Numbered from the stretch's first letter, positions 45,679 through 55,064 are shown. The stretch: 64,000 nt of DNA from Caldilineaceae bacterium SB0661_bin_34 (GCA_009841145.1 VXMJ01000071.1:1-64000), one strand, 5' to 3'. Made by a program: numbers and translations. Notes: generated from the sequence alone by a model not told the origin.

Positions 45679-46473
45679 CTACAGGTCATCCGGGTTCATG
45701 GCATCCGGCCCGAACAGCACCGGATAATCCCGACTCTCGGTGGATACGGTAGCGGTCTCCATGTAGCAAACGCTGAAGGCCCGGCGGGCAATGTCGGTGC
45801 TGTTGACTCCCGAACGGTGCGGCAGGTGGTTGTGGAGGAGCAGGACCTCCCCCGCCTCCAAGGTCAAGGGTTCGGTCTCAAATGCCTCCGTCAGATCCTC
45901 CACCTGTGCTTCGGTCAGAAAGCCGGACCCGTCGGACGGATTGATCAGTTCGTTGTGCCGTCCGGGTGTAACCCACATGCAGCCGTTCTCCACCGTGGCC
46001 GGATCCAGCGCCGTCCAGATCGTGATCAGTGGATCGCGGTCCAGCGATGTCCACCGATCCTGGTGCCAGGCCAAGTCGGTGCCTTCATGGGCGGGTTTGT
46101 TCATGAACATCGCGCGGTAGGAGGACACCGGCGTGCCCAGGCCATAGGCCCGTTCACAGATGTGTTTGAACAGGGGTCGTTGCATGTACCGCAAGAACAG
46201 CACATCAAACTCGAGATCCTGGATTTTGCGGTAGGAAAGTGTGGCCAGCTTGTGTCCCTTGGACTGGGGTCCCGGCTGATCGGACACACCAGGCACCGAG
46301 TCCAGCTGCATCAACATGCGGTCGTACGGCACATCGGCGGTGCCCATCATGATCTCGTCGATCCGCCGTTGCATCGCTGCGAGATCCTCCGGTTCCAGCA
46401 CCGGTCCCAAACGCACGTACCCCTGTTCCTTGAACCTAGACCACTGTGCATCCGTAATGCCATTCCGCATCAT
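45679..46473 (-). CDS. Phytanoyl-CoA dioxygenase (PhyH) family protein
   Basis: The 264-residue Fe(II)/2-oxoglutarate oxygenase has the facial triad H137-x-D139 (LAWHQDRW) and a distal His in LPHRSGVN (H219), with the 2-oxoglutarate-binding Arg expected about ten residues later (R230/R231). The double-stranded beta helix core and length fit the family. An AGGAGA site seven bases upstream supports ATG 46473. It follows the second sugar ABC transporter on the same strand, 85 bases downstream, so it may hydroxylate or cleave the imported compound. Such genes are common beside sugar ABC transporters in this type of genome. Confidence 0.85.
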   Translation of the reverse strand: MMRNGITDAQWSRFKEQGYVRLGPVLEPEDLAAMQRRIDEIMMGTADVPYDRMLMQLDSVPGVSDQPGPQSKGHKLATLSYRKIQDLEFDVLFLRYMQRPLFKHICERAYGLGTPVSSYRAMFMNKPAHEGTDLAWHQDRWTSLDRDPLITIWTALDPATVENGCMWVTPGRHNELINPSDGSGFLTEAQVEDLTEAFETEPLTLEAGEVLLLHNHLPHRSGVNSTDIARRAFSVCYMETATVSTESRDYPVLFGPDAMNPDDL

Positions 46474-46558
46474 GCGATTCTCTCCTGCCGGTGGCGCACC
46501 GGCCGGCTGTCTGAAGGGATCCCGGACGGAGTAACGGGCTTGTCCGGCCAAGGGTTGG

Positions 46559-47455
46559 CTATCCCTTGACCCCCGTCATGACAATGCCCTGAATGAAGTA
46601 GCGCTGGGCGATGAAGAAAATGATGATGGTCGGCATCACCGCGACCAGGGCGGCTGCCATCATGTCCTGGATGTTGGACCGCATGTAGCCCTCGAAGAGC
46701 CTGAGACCCAGGGCCACCGTGTACTTGTCGACCTGCTGGAGGTATACGAGCGGGTGCAGGAAGTCGTTCCAGGTAAACGTGAACTGGTAGATGGCGGAGA
46801 CCCCCATCACCGGCAGCGACAGCGGGATGTGGATGCGCCCGTAGATTCCCAGCCAGCCGCAGCCGTCAATCTTGGCGGCATCGTCCATTTCCTGCGGGAT
46901 GGTCATGAAGAACTGACGCATCAGGAACACGTGGAACGGCGGCGCGAACCAGTTGGGAACGATCAGCGGAAGCACGGTGTTGATCCAGCCCAGCTGCACA
47001 AACAGCAGGTAGGTGGGAATCAGCTTGATGTGCTCCGGCAGCATCATCGTGGACAGGACCACGATGAACAGCAGGTTGCGGAAGGGAAAGCGCAGACGGG
47101 CAAAGCCGAAGCCCACGAAGGAAGCCGAAAGGACAACTCCGGCCGAACTGAGCACCGACACGATGGCACTGTTCCCGAACCACCGTGCAAACGGAAACGG
47201 CCCCACGAACGGCGCCCGGAAGTTGACGAAGTTGATCGAGTCCGGAATCCACTGGGGCGGGAACAGGTTGACCTGGTAGGGCGGCATTACCGCCGTCCGA
47301 ATCATCCAGTAGAACGGGATGGCGAAGATCACCGCGCCCCACAGCACCACGATGTAGAGCAGCACGCGCCAGAGAATCACCCCGACGTTGTAGTGGCGCT
47401 GCCGCTGTAACGGCAGAGCCACCGATTCCGTGATGGTGGCAGTGTTTTCGGCCAT
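46559..47455 (-). CDS. Sugar ABC transporter permease, MalG/UgpE type (second system)
   Basis: The 298-residue permease has a long cytoplasmic N-terminus, six helices, the EAA loop MDDAAKIDGCGWLGIYGRIH and the characteristic ending YFIQGIVMTGVKG. It is 3 bases downstream of its MalF-type partner. It belongs to the CUT1 class. As in the first system, no ATPase gene is nearby, so a shared ATPase elsewhere must power it. Confidence 0.9.
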   Translation of the reverse strand: MAENTATITESVALPLQRQRHYNVGVILWRVLLYIVVLWGAVIFAIPFYWMIRTAVMPPYQVNLFPPQWIPDSINFVNFRAPFVGPFPFARWFGNSAIVSVLSSAGVVLSASFVGFGFARLRFPFRNLLFIVVLSTMMLPEHIKLIPTYLLFVQLGWINTVLPLIVPNWFAPPFHVFLMRQFFMTIPQEMDDAAKIDGCGWLGIYGRIHIPLSLPVMGVSAIYQFTFTWNDFLHPLVYLQQVDKYTVALGLRLFEGYMRSNIQDMMAAALVAVMPTIIIFFIAQRYFIQGIVMTGVKG

Positions 47456-47458
47456 GGC

Positions 47459-48424
47459 TCAGCGCTCGTACTGGACCCAGCTGCTGCTCGACCGGATGGC
47501 GAACAACACAAACACCAGGATGGCTAGGAACAGGGCCCACGCCTGCGCCGAGGCGTAGCCGAAGCGGAACTGGCTGAATCCCGTGTTGTACAGGTGCAGC
47601 ACCATGGTCAACGTGGCATTGTTGGGGCCGCCCTGGGTCATGATCAGCACCTGTGTGAACACCTGCCACGAGGCAATGATGTTCAACACCACGTTGAACA
47701 GGATGGTAGGCGTCAGCAGAGGGATCGTGATTGAGAAGAACTGACGGATCGGCCCCGCCCCGTCAATCTTGGCAGCCTCGTAGAGCGCGGTGGGAATCCC
47801 GCGCAGGCCCGCCAGGAAAATCAGCATTGCCCCACCCGCGCCCCAGAGGGCCATGATGATCACGGAGGGCATGGCCCAGTCCTGGCTGAAAACCCAGCGG
47901 GGTGCCACCAACGGGGTTTCCAGGGACAGGAAATCGCTGATCCGGAACAGAATCGGATTGAGGATGGAGTTCAGCAGGCCGATGTCCGGCTGATACAGCC
48001 ACTTGAAGAGGATCGCCACGGCCGCCCCGGCCACCACGGACGGCAGGTAGTAGACGGTCCGCCAGAAACTCTGGCCCTTGATGTTCTGGTTGAGCAATAC
48101 CGCAATCAGAAGCGCCAGGGTGGTGCTCAGGGGCACCATGATGAAGGCGTAATAGGCCGTGTTGAACATGGCCTTGCGGACCAGCACGTCCGTGAACACG
48201 GCCTGGAACCACTTGAATCCCACCACCTCCCAAACCTGGAGCAGGTCCGTCCGGTAGAAGCCGAACACCAGGGATGTGATCATCGGTCCCAGCGTGAAAA
48301 CCAGGAAGCCGATGATCCAGGGAGATATGAAGAAAAAGCCGAAAAGGGCCTCGCGCTTTTCCGGCGTCCACTTGCGCCTCGCCGCGCGGGCACCCGCGTC
48401 GGCCGCAGGATTGAGGGTTGCCAT
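47459..48424 (-). CDS. Sugar ABC transporter permease, MalF/UgpA type (second system)
   Basis: The 321-residue permease has an N-terminal basic stretch, six helices and the EAA loop YEAAKIDGAGPIRQFFSITI. ATG 48424 was chosen because the upstream frame enters a palindrome and has no family similarity. It pairs with the MalG-type gene immediately downstream and is separated from the solute-binding protein gene by 106 bases containing a perfect 32-bp palindrome. Confidence 0.9.
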   Translation of the reverse strand: MATLNPAADAGARAARRKWTPEKREALFGFFFISPWIIGFLVFTLGPMITSLVFGFYRTDLLQVWEVVGFKWFQAVFTDVLVRKAMFNTAYYAFIMVPLSTTLALLIAVLLNQNIKGQSFWRTVYYLPSVVAGAAVAILFKWLYQPDIGLLNSILNPILFRISDFLSLETPLVAPRWVFSQDWAMPSVIIMALWGAGGAMLIFLAGLRGIPTALYEAAKIDGAGPIRQFFSITIPLLTPTILFNVVLNIIASWQVFTQVLIMTQGGPNNATLTMVLHLYNTGFSQFRFGYASAQAWALFLAILVFVLFAIRSSSSWVQYER

Positions 48425-48472
48425 CGACAGGGCTCGGGCCCGCCTCGTCAGTCGCCAAGTTCCGTGGGGGCG

Positions 48473-48504
48473 GGCCGGCATTCGGGCATGCCCGAATGCC
48501 GGCC
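48473..48504. repeat. Perfect 32-bp palindrome between binding-protein and permease genes
   Basis: The 16-base arm 48473-48488 (begins GGCCGGCATTCG) is the exact reverse complement of 48489-48504, with no spacer. Transcribed, it would fold into a very stable stem. In ABC operons such structures after the binding-protein gene protect its mRNA or cut read-through, so the binding protein is made in excess over permeases. Confidence 0.85.
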
Positions 48505-48530
48505 TCGTCTACCCATTGAGATTTACGGAC

Positions 48531-49934
48531 CTAGCCGAGTGCCGCCATGGCACCGCCCAGGTCCTCTATGGCGATTTCACCGGCATTGAACCGGTTGACA
48601 ATGTCCGCATGCTGAACAATCAGGTCGACCGGAGCCTCGTTCAACAACATCACTTGATCAAACGCGGGTTTGAGGATGGTGTCCTTGCAGGTGAAGTCGT
48701 TGGCAAACATCTCCTCCGGACCGCCCAGCGACGCAGCAATGGAGGAGGTGAAGACATCAATATCGATGTCGCCAAACCGTTCGTCCCGATCAATCAAGGC
48801 CGCCTGAAACTCCGGCAGGACGCTGATGCGGGACGGCTGCTTGGTGCCCCACTTGGCGTACAGCTTGCCGTAGAACGGGCTGGTGAGCCACTTCAGCGTC
48901 TCCCAGCTTTCGTCCGGATGATCCGTCTTGTTCCAGATCATCGTGCCGTCCACCGACTGGTGGGTGGTGATTTCCGACGGTCCCATCGGCAGCGGCGCCA
49001 CATCCCAGCGGAAGGTCGCGTTGCGCATGGTGGCACCCAGGCTCCAGGGCCCCATCTCCATCATGGAAATGCGTCCGCTCTCGAACAACTGGTTGACGCC
49101 CATGCCGATGTCGGAACCATAGGCGAAAATCTGGCTGTCCCAGATGATGCTGTGAATGTAGTGCAGGGCATCGACGGCCGCCGGCTCGCCCAGGCCGCAA
49201 AGCTTGTTGTCGTCCGGGTTGACCATATTGGCGCCGAAACCGCGGATCCAGTACTGGGAAAGCCAATTGGCGTTCATGCCGTAGTTCGAGGTTGCCCAGC
49301 TGATGGGCTGTCCGGGTTCGCGGGAGACAAAGTTCTCGCCAATGGCCACGTAGTCTTCGTGGTTCCAGGCACCCCACTCGTGTGGAGGCGTGTCAACCCC
49401 CATGTCCTCGAACATGTCGATGTTGTAGTACAGGGCCATGGTGCCGGTGAAGCGCGGCATCAGGTGGATGTCGCCCTGCTCGTCCACCCACGGATCGAAC
49501 TGTCCTTCGTAGTAGTCGTCGAGATCGACCTCGTCGGCATCCCGGTCGATGTAGGCCTGCAGGTTCAGGGTTTCACCCTTCTGCACAAAGAAGGTGGAGC
49601 TCCAACAACAGAACTCGATCAGGTCGGGGGCATCGCCGGCCACCATCTGGGCAAGCACGCCCTCGCGCAGGTTCACGCCGCCCGGCTGGGGCAGGAACTC
49701 GACCTCGATGTCGGGATTGTTGGCCTTGAACTCGGGATAGAACTCCGACCACAACTCCTGTACGCCCTCGGCTTCCTGAAGCTCGCGGGACTGGTAACGA
49801 AGGTTTACCACCTCGGCGGTGGCACCCGTACCAACGGCGGCCTCCTCAGCGGCGGGTGCACAGGCGGCCAGAGCCAGGCCGGCTGCTCCCAGGCCGGTAA
49901 ACCGGATGAACTGTCTTCGGCTAACTCTCTGCAC
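48531..49934 (-). CDS. Extracellular solute-binding protein, Tat-type lipoprotein (second system)
   Basis: The 467-residue protein starts at GTG, six bases after a GGAGG site, and begins with a twin-arginine SRRQFIRF motif, a hydrophobic stretch and the lipobox LAAC. The mature part is a family 1 sugar-binding protein (two-lobed, MalE-like) with YIDRDADEVDLDDYYEG and many surface Trp residues. It is the first gene of the transport unit that continues with two permeases and the PhyH dioxygenase. A TIM-barrel isomerase gene ends 130 bases upstream on the same strand. Confidence 0.88.
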   Translation of the reverse strand: MQRVSRRQFIRFTGLGAAGLALAACAPAAEEAAVGTGATAEVVNLRYQSRELQEAEGVQELWSEFYPEFKANNPDIEVEFLPQPGGVNLREGVLAQMVAGDAPDLIEFCCWSSTFFVQKGETLNLQAYIDRDADEVDLDDYYEGQFDPWVDEQGDIHLMPRFTGTMALYYNIDMFEDMGVDTPPHEWGAWNHEDYVAIGENFVSREPGQPISWATSNYGMNANWLSQYWIRGFGANMVNPDDNKLCGLGEPAAVDALHYIHSIIWDSQIFAYGSDIGMGVNQLFESGRISMMEMGPWSLGATMRNATFRWDVAPLPMGPSEITTHQSVDGTMIWNKTDHPDESWETLKWLTSPFYGKLYAKWGTKQPSRISVLPEFQAALIDRDERFGDIDIDVFTSSIAASLGGPEEMFANDFTCKDTILKPAFDQVMLLNEAPVDLIVQHADIVNRFNAGEIAIEDLGGAMAALG

Positions 49935-50064
49935 GGGTATCCTCCATGACAATCAGTCGCGCGCCGACACCGCGCGGTGCCCGGTCGCACAGGAAATATT
50001 CGGCTGGTACACAGCACCCTCGAATTTTACACCAGCAACCTCGCCAAAACCGCCGCCGTCCCTG

Positions 50065-50979
50065 TCATTCCAGCGGAATGCCCTCGTCTTGGCAGATGTC
50101 CGACAGGTACTCGACCGACAGTTCAACCTCGCGGGCAAAGGCATCGGTGGCCACGCCGTCGTTGGCGCCGGCGGTACCCGGCACATCCTCCAGCTCGATG
50201 GAAATCACCCCGTCGAAGCCCACATCGTGCATCGCCACCATCACCGCCCTCCAATCGATCTTGCCCTTGCCCGGGCGCCAGTGGGCATTGGTGGTGCCAT
50301 CGTTGTCCGAGAAGTGGGCGTGGAACAGGCGATCACCCAGTTCATACACCGCCTGCTCGGAGATTTCACCGGACGGAAAGAGGTGGCTGGGATCAAAGTT
50401 CATGCCCAGGGCAGGGGAACCGACGCTGTCGATCAGGCGCAGCATGGAACCCGTGTTGCGAACCCAGCGATAGGGATGGGGTTCCAAAGCCCAGCGCACG
50501 CCGTTTTCCTCGGCAATCTCGCAGCAACGGGCCGTGGTCTCGACATAGGCGTTCCAGTTGGCGTTCCAGTCCAGGCCGCGGGGCAGAGCCACACCCCACT
50601 CCTGGGCCGTGGGCTTGTCCATGATGCGCGGCATGTCCAGGTTGAATGCGTTGGGCGATACCGAATTCACCATGTCCGTGCCCAGGGCCCGGGCCGTGTC
50701 CACCATTGCCCGGAAGTGCTCGACCGCACCGTCCCGGTCCTTCTGGTCCTCCGACGCCAAGCCGCGGGGGGTGGAGACGAATTCGGACAATTCAAGGCCC
50801 AGATCGTCCAGGAGTGTCCGCAGATGCCGAATGGTGTCAAGGGTGTAGTAGCTGTCCAGCACTTCCCGCCGCCAGGCAATGAGTTCCGCGGCCTTGAGAC
50901 CGCAGGCGGCAATCGTGCGCAATCCATCGTCGTACGGAGGTTGCCAGTTGAAGGTCCATACACTGCCACCAAACTTCAT
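50065..50979 (-). CDS. Sugar phosphate isomerase/epimerase-like TIM-barrel protein
   Basis: The 304-residue protein belongs to the xylose-isomerase-like TIM barrel family (IolE/IolI, ketohexose epimerase relatives). Metal-ligand positions are visible in VRWALEPHPYRW (Glu), LGMNFDPSHL (Asp, His), FHAHFSDND (His) and ISIELEDV (Glu). The AAGGAG site before ATG 50979 fixes the start. It precedes the solute-binding protein, so it probably converts the imported sugar or polyol or a product of it. The exact reaction is unknown. Confidence 0.85.
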   Translation of the reverse strand: MKFGGSVWTFNWQPPYDDGLRTIAACGLKAAELIAWRREVLDSYYTLDTIRHLRTLLDDLGLELSEFVSTPRGLASEDQKDRDGAVEHFRAMVDTARALGTDMVNSVSPNAFNLDMPRIMDKPTAQEWGVALPRGLDWNANWNAYVETTARCCEIAEENGVRWALEPHPYRWVRNTGSMLRLIDSVGSPALGMNFDPSHLFPSGEISEQAVYELGDRLFHAHFSDNDGTTNAHWRPGKGKIDWRAVMVAMHDVGFDGVISIELEDVPGTAGANDGVATDAFAREVELSVEYLSDICQDEGIPLE

Positions 50980-51088
50980 GGCTACTTGCTCCTTTGTGCG
51001 GTTGTCCGGGTGTTGGTCCGCTGAAGTATAAAGGGGGACAGACTTCCCGACGGCCGCCGCCACTGTTCTCTCCATACGAGGTGTCGAC

Positions 51089-52246
51089 ATGGATCACTCC
51101 GAAAACCTGCACAGGTACTTCAGCAACGCCAAACCCGCCATGCTGGAGGCCATCCGGACTCTGGTGGAGATGGAATCGCCCAGCACCGACATCGACCGGC
51201 TGGACCGGTGCGCGGACCACCTGCGTTCCGTGTTCGCACCGGTTGTCGACCAAGCCGAGATCATCCCCGTTCGCGATGGCGGCAATCACCTGCGCTGTGA
51301 ACTGCAGGCCAAGCGGGAAATTCTGCCGCCGATACTGGTGCTGACGCACTTCGACACGGTCTGGCCCGTGAGAACCCTGGAACGCATGCCGTTTCGGGAG
51401 GCTCCGGACGGCAGAGCCTACGGACCTGGCATCTTCGACATGAAGAGCAGCCTGGCCATGATGGAGCACATTTTCAGGGCTTTCAGGGAACTGGACATCG
51501 ACCCGGGGCGGAACGTTGTATTGCTGGCGACGGCAGATGAGGAAATCGGCAGTGCGACTTCCCGGCAACTCATCGAGGATGAGGCCCGCCAGATGGATTG
51601 TGTACTGGTTCTTGAGGCACCGTTGCCCGGCGGGGTCCTCAAAACCGCCCGCAAGGGCAGCCGGCACATCGACGTTCACATCAAGGGCATCCCCGCCCAC
51701 GCCGGAATCGAAATCGAGAAGGGAGTTTCCGCCATCGAGGAGGCCGCCCATCAAATCCTGGCCATTCAGGCCATGACGGACCTGGAAACAGGATTGACAG
51801 TCAACGCCGGCGTCCACCAGGGCGGCACGCGTTCCAACGTGGTGGCACCCCATGCCGACATCCAGATTGATGTGCGTGCCTGGCGGGACGCGGATCTGCG
51901 GGATGCAGAGGACCAACTACGAAATCTGCGTCCGCGGCTGCAAGGGACATCCATCGATGTGGTCAGCGCCCGATCACGCCCTCCGCTGGAGGAAACCGCA
52001 ACCAAGGACGTCTTTGCCAAGGCCCGGACCATTGCGGCGAGCCTGGACATGGAACTGGTCGCGGGCCGCACCGGCGGCGGTAGCGACGGCAACCTAACCG
52101 GAGCCCTGGGGGTGCCGACGTTGGACGGTCTGGGGGTGCCCGGAGCCGGAGCCCACGCCGACCACGAACACATCGAGACCGATCAGCTCGTTTCCCGCAC
52201 CTGGCTTCTGTCGGAATTGATCCTGGGGCTTGCCGTCGGAGACTGA
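51089..52246 (+). CDS. M20-family metallopeptidase, glucarpidase-like
   Basis: The 385-residue protein has M20 zinc ligands in order: LTHFDTVWP (His), GPGIFDMKSSLAMM (bridging Asp), ATADEEIGS (catalytic and ligand Glu), LVLEAPLPGG (Glu/Asp position) and a C-terminal HADHEHIETDQL (His). A dimerisation lid domain lies between. The pattern is closest to carboxypeptidase G2-type enzymes, which remove C-terminal Glu from folates and small peptides. It is transcribed divergently from the TIM-barrel gene with about 109 bases between. The last 64 bases overlap the convergent recombinase gene. Confidence 0.88.
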   Translation: MDHSENLHRYFSNAKPAMLEAIRTLVEMESPSTDIDRLDRCADHLRSVFAPVVDQAEIIPVRDGGNHLRCELQAKREILPPILVLTHFDTVWPVRTLERMPFREAPDGRAYGPGIFDMKSSLAMMEHIFRAFRELDIDPGRNVVLLATADEEIGSATSRQLIEDEARQMDCVLVLEAPLPGGVLKTARKGSRHIDVHIKGIPAHAGIEIEKGVSAIEEAAHQILAIQAMTDLETGLTVNAGVHQGGTRSNVVAPHADIQIDVRAWRDADLRDAEDQLRNLRPRLQGTSIDVVSARSRPPLEETATKDVFAKARTIAASLDMELVAGRTGGGSDGNLTGALGVPTLDGLGVPGAGAHADHEHIETDQLVSRTWLLSELILGLAVGD

Positions 52247-53229
52247 CCGTCCCCGAAGGCCTCTCGGTGGGCATCCTGCACCGCGCTGTCCGCCAACTTC
52301 GCGTAAATCCTGGTGGTTACCGGACTGGCATGCCCCAAGGCCGTCTGGGTCACAGCCAGATCGGAGGTGGCCCGGTACATCCGCGTGCCGAAATAATGCC
52401 GCAGCGCGTGCGGAGTGACATCTTTCAAGTCCAGGCCCGCGCGCCGGGCAAGTTTGCGGAACATCCGCTGTACCGCCCCCGTGCTCAACGGAAGCACCTC
52501 CGTACCCGCCCGGCGGTCGTGCCGTGCAAACACCGGCTGGTCGCCCAACGGGCCGCGATAGGTCAATCCGGCGCTGTGGCGCTGCCGCAGATACTCTGTG
52601 GTTGACTGCCAGGCAAAGGCAGCAAAGAACACCTTCCGCGTACGGCCCCTCTTACCGGTGACCCACGCGGAACTGTCCACCTCGTCAAGTTCGCGTGTTC
52701 GGAGCGCCACCAGCTCGCCGACCCGCATGCCTGTTGACAAGAGGGTTTCCAGGATTGCCGTATTGCGAGCCGCGGCCAGACGCTCGCGCGGGTCCGCACC
52801 GGTCGACGGCAGCTGTCGGGCCACCAGCAGCAATTCGTTCAGTTCCGGATCGTCCGGCGGATGCGGGACCAGTTCGGGAGGTTTCTGGTTGCGCCGAAGC
52901 CGGCGCATTCCCTCCTGCAAACGGGCATAGTCGCTGCTGGCAATGGGCTGAAGATCCCGAACCTGCAGCCATGCGATGAAACTCATGATCGCGGACAGAT
53001 AGGTCAACAGCGTGCGCCGGTTAACGCCCTGCATGTCGGTGAGCCAACTGGCCCAACCAAGCACCAAGCTCGCTTGCAGGATCTCCAGTTCCTGGACCTC
53101 CGGATCCAGATCGTTCGCCAACAGATACTCCCGAAATCGATTGAGACCCGTCCGGTAGGTGCGGCGGGTCAACGGCGAACCGGCGGCGGCATCCGTCAGG
53201 AACCACTCGATATGGGCGTGGATGGTCAT
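52183..53229 (-). CDS. Tyrosine recombinase/integrase (XerC/D-like)
   Basis: The 348-residue protein has an N-terminal SAM-like core-binding domain (about 5-95) and a catalytic domain with the full set: R169 in GMRVGELVAL, H274 and R277 in HALRHYF, H300 in LGHASP and nucleophile Y309 in TTRIYAKL. A basic GKRGRTRKV beta-hairpin holds the catalytic Lys. It could resolve chromosome dimers or be the integrase of an integrated element. It lacks an N-terminal arm-type DNA-binding domain, which points to a Xer-like role. It overlaps the 3' end of the convergent peptidase gene by 64 bases. Confidence 0.88.
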   Translation of the reverse strand: MTIHAHIEWFLTDAAAGSPLTRRTYRTGLNRFREYLLANDLDPEVQELEILQASLVLGWASWLTDMQGVNRRTLLTYLSAIMSFIAWLQVRDLQPIASSDYARLQEGMRRLRRNQKPPELVPHPPDDPELNELLLVARQLPSTGADPRERLAAARNTAILETLLSTGMRVGELVALRTRELDEVDSSAWVTGKRGRTRKVFFAAFAWQSTTEYLRQRHSAGLTYRGPLGDQPVFARHDRRAGTEVLPLSTGAVQRMFRKLARRAGLDLKDVTPHALRHYFGTRMYRATSDLAVTQTALGHASPVTTRIYAKLADSAVQDAHREAFGDGQSPTASPRINSDRSQVRETS

Positions 53230-53729
53230 ACCGCGTAGTGTAGAACACCGCGCGGGGCGATTCAGGTCCGGAACCATCCTTGGGCAGGATCCCGCCGAAC
53301 AGGTTGAATTCCCAAGTCCGTGCCGGGCAGTGTGAGCCGCGCAGATTGGGCAGACGGAACGGCAGCTGGATTGCGCCCTTCAGCAACCTTGCAATCCGAA
53401 GAGGGTCTTGCCAAGCTCCGCGGGGCTTGCGGGGAGGCAACGGTTCGCCCGTTCCCCGCGTCTGCCGGGCGGCTTTACCTGTCTCGACCACCATGCTTCC
53501 CCGCAAGTGACAGGTTTCGGGCATGGCCGCAGATTTCAGTCTGACGCCATCCCTCGGACTGGTGCCACCAACACACCCCGAACTGCACGCGCCCTGGAAG
53601 GATGCCAAGGCGCGGACCATGGGAATCGAAAAATCGAAAACGGACCGCTGTGATACGATTCGAGTTCCTCACCGGTTGCGCCGCGAGCATGAATCCGTCG
53701 AACTTCGCAGCATTCAAAGGATCTGGTGA
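53230..53729. other. Gap upstream of the recombinase
   Basis: This 500-base stretch contains an open minus-strand frame (53021-53620) with a Pro/Arg-rich segment (GEPLPPRKPRGAWQDPLRI) that overlaps the recombinase 5' end. Family resemblance is lacking, so I do not call it a gene. A recombination site such as dif or att could lie here, but none is recognisable. Confidence 0.4.
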
Positions 53730-55064
53730 ATGAGCCTCAGAAATCTCTTCTCAGACCGCCGGAAGCAGGGGCAACCCTCGGATCCGGAACTTGCGTCGGA
53801 TCCGGTGCTTCAGGCGAACCCTGAACCAGCAACCGCACAAAACACAGGTATGCAAGTGGAACCTTCATCCGTCAATCTGGCCTCGCACTACGGTGTGGCC
53901 ATCGATTCGATGCTTCCCCAAGGGGCTGGCCGATATTGGAAAGTACGGCAGGTCCGGCACTTGTCCCCCGAGGAAAACCAAGGGCGGCACCATATCTTTG
54001 TCCAGGCCCATTTCCATCCGGACAGCACGTCCGACGAGGTCTTGTTCCTAGTCGAATGGGAAGACGGTAGTCAGGAATACAAGTTGCGCCGAAGCCGCCG
54101 CGAATCAATTGGCCACGTTGCCATGTTTACCTGGCAGGTTTGCAATGTGCAGATGCTGGGCGCACCCAGCGAAGTCGTATCAGGCCTGACGGCCAACCAC
54201 CCGGACGAATTGCTGGAGGACGGTACCCGCAGCGGCAACACGCTCTTCCACCATTCCTTCCAGATCGAGTTCGAGGAAGTCATCGAGGAAACCGAAGAAA
54301 GCATCATCCACGGCCTCGTGTCCAACGGAGTTGGACTTACCTTGAGGCTGGTGTCCGACAACGAAATCCTCGGAGAGGGAACCATTCCCCGCAGTGGTTC
54401 CTATCGGTTCAAGTCAATTCCGGCCGGCGACTGCGTCCTTCAGGTAATCGATCCCGATAGTGGCGACCTGGTCGTCGAGTCGCAGATCGTTGAACTGGAC
54501 GGCAGCAATGAAATCGAGTTGGACCTGGATGTCCCGGAGGCACCCGCGGCCAGTGAACCAGCTCCGGCGGCACCGGCAACCGAATCCCCGGAGAGCCCGA
54601 CACCGGCCTTGGACAACAGCCTGCCACCGACCCCGGTTCCCAGTGCCGAACCGTTGACTCCCGCCGTGCCGCCCGCCCCGGTGGCGTCTTCATCAGCCGA
54701 CTTGCCGGCTGTTCCGGCCGCACCGCCTGTCCAGCCCGTTGCGCCTGCCCAACCAGCAGCACCGTTGCAGGCCGCAGGCGTTCTGTCGGTCAAGACCATC
54801 GATCACTACATTCTGTTCGGGCCTAGAGAACACTTTGCAACCAAGGTGTACCTGCCGCTGTTGGTCGGCGAACTGACGGCCACCGGCGCAACGTTCGGCT
54901 TCAGTGCGGACGAAGCCGTCCATGCACGACGCGTCACCATTTTGGCCAGTCCGGACGTTGTGGGTCCGGAAGTCGACCAGAACCTGCAGCTACAGGGCAC
55001 GGTGGTGCAGCGAGCCTACGGGGATCTCGCTACGATCCGGGCGGCAATCGGGTTGGCAACGTAG
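53730..55064 (+). CDS. Uncharacterised protein with Pro/Ala-rich linker
   Basis: The 444-residue protein has no signal peptide. It begins with a charged, low-complexity stretch (1-40), followed by a beta-rich domain (about 48-150; FVQAHFHPDSTSDEVLFLVE), a second beta sandwich resembling a carboxypeptidase-regulatory-like (CarboxypepD_reg) repeat (about 190-265; TLRLVSDNEILGEGTIPRSG, GDCVLQVIDP), a Pro/Ala-rich linker (about 268-352) and a C-terminal alpha/beta domain (about 353-444; TIDHYILFGP, VTILASPDVVGPEVDQ). I do not recognise a function. It is alone on its strand between convergent neighbours. Confidence 0.6.
   Translation: MSLRNLFSDRRKQGQPSDPELASDPVLQANPEPATAQNTGMQVEPSSVNLASHYGVAIDSMLPQGAGRYWKVRQVRHLSPEENQGRHHIFVQAHFHPDSTSDEVLFLVEWEDGSQEYKLRRSRRESIGHVAMFTWQVCNVQMLGAPSEVVSGLTANHPDELLEDGTRSGNTLFHHSFQIEFEEVIEETEESIIHGLVSNGVGLTLRLVSDNEILGEGTIPRSGSYRFKSIPAGDCVLQVIDPDSGDLVVESQIVELDGSNEIELDLDVPEAPAASEPAPAAPATESPESPTPALDNSLPPTPVPSAEPLTPAVPPAPVASSSADLPAVPAAPPVQPVAPAQPAAPLQAAGVLSVKTIDHYILFGPREHFATKVYLPLLVGELTATGATFGFSADEAVHARRVTILASPDVVGPEVDQNLQLQGTVVQRAYGDLATIRAAIGLAT

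Noticed and set aside
48276-49949. 557-codon plus-strand open frame
   Set aside because: Antisense to the second solute-binding protein, crossing its stop and the palindrome; no family similarity.
49819-51024. 401-codon plus-strand open frame
   Set aside because: Antisense to the TIM-barrel isomerase, whose metal-ligand motifs are clear.
53230-53729. dif or att site near the tyrosine recombinase
   Set aside because: No 28-base dif-like sequence or repeat pair could be recognised by eye.
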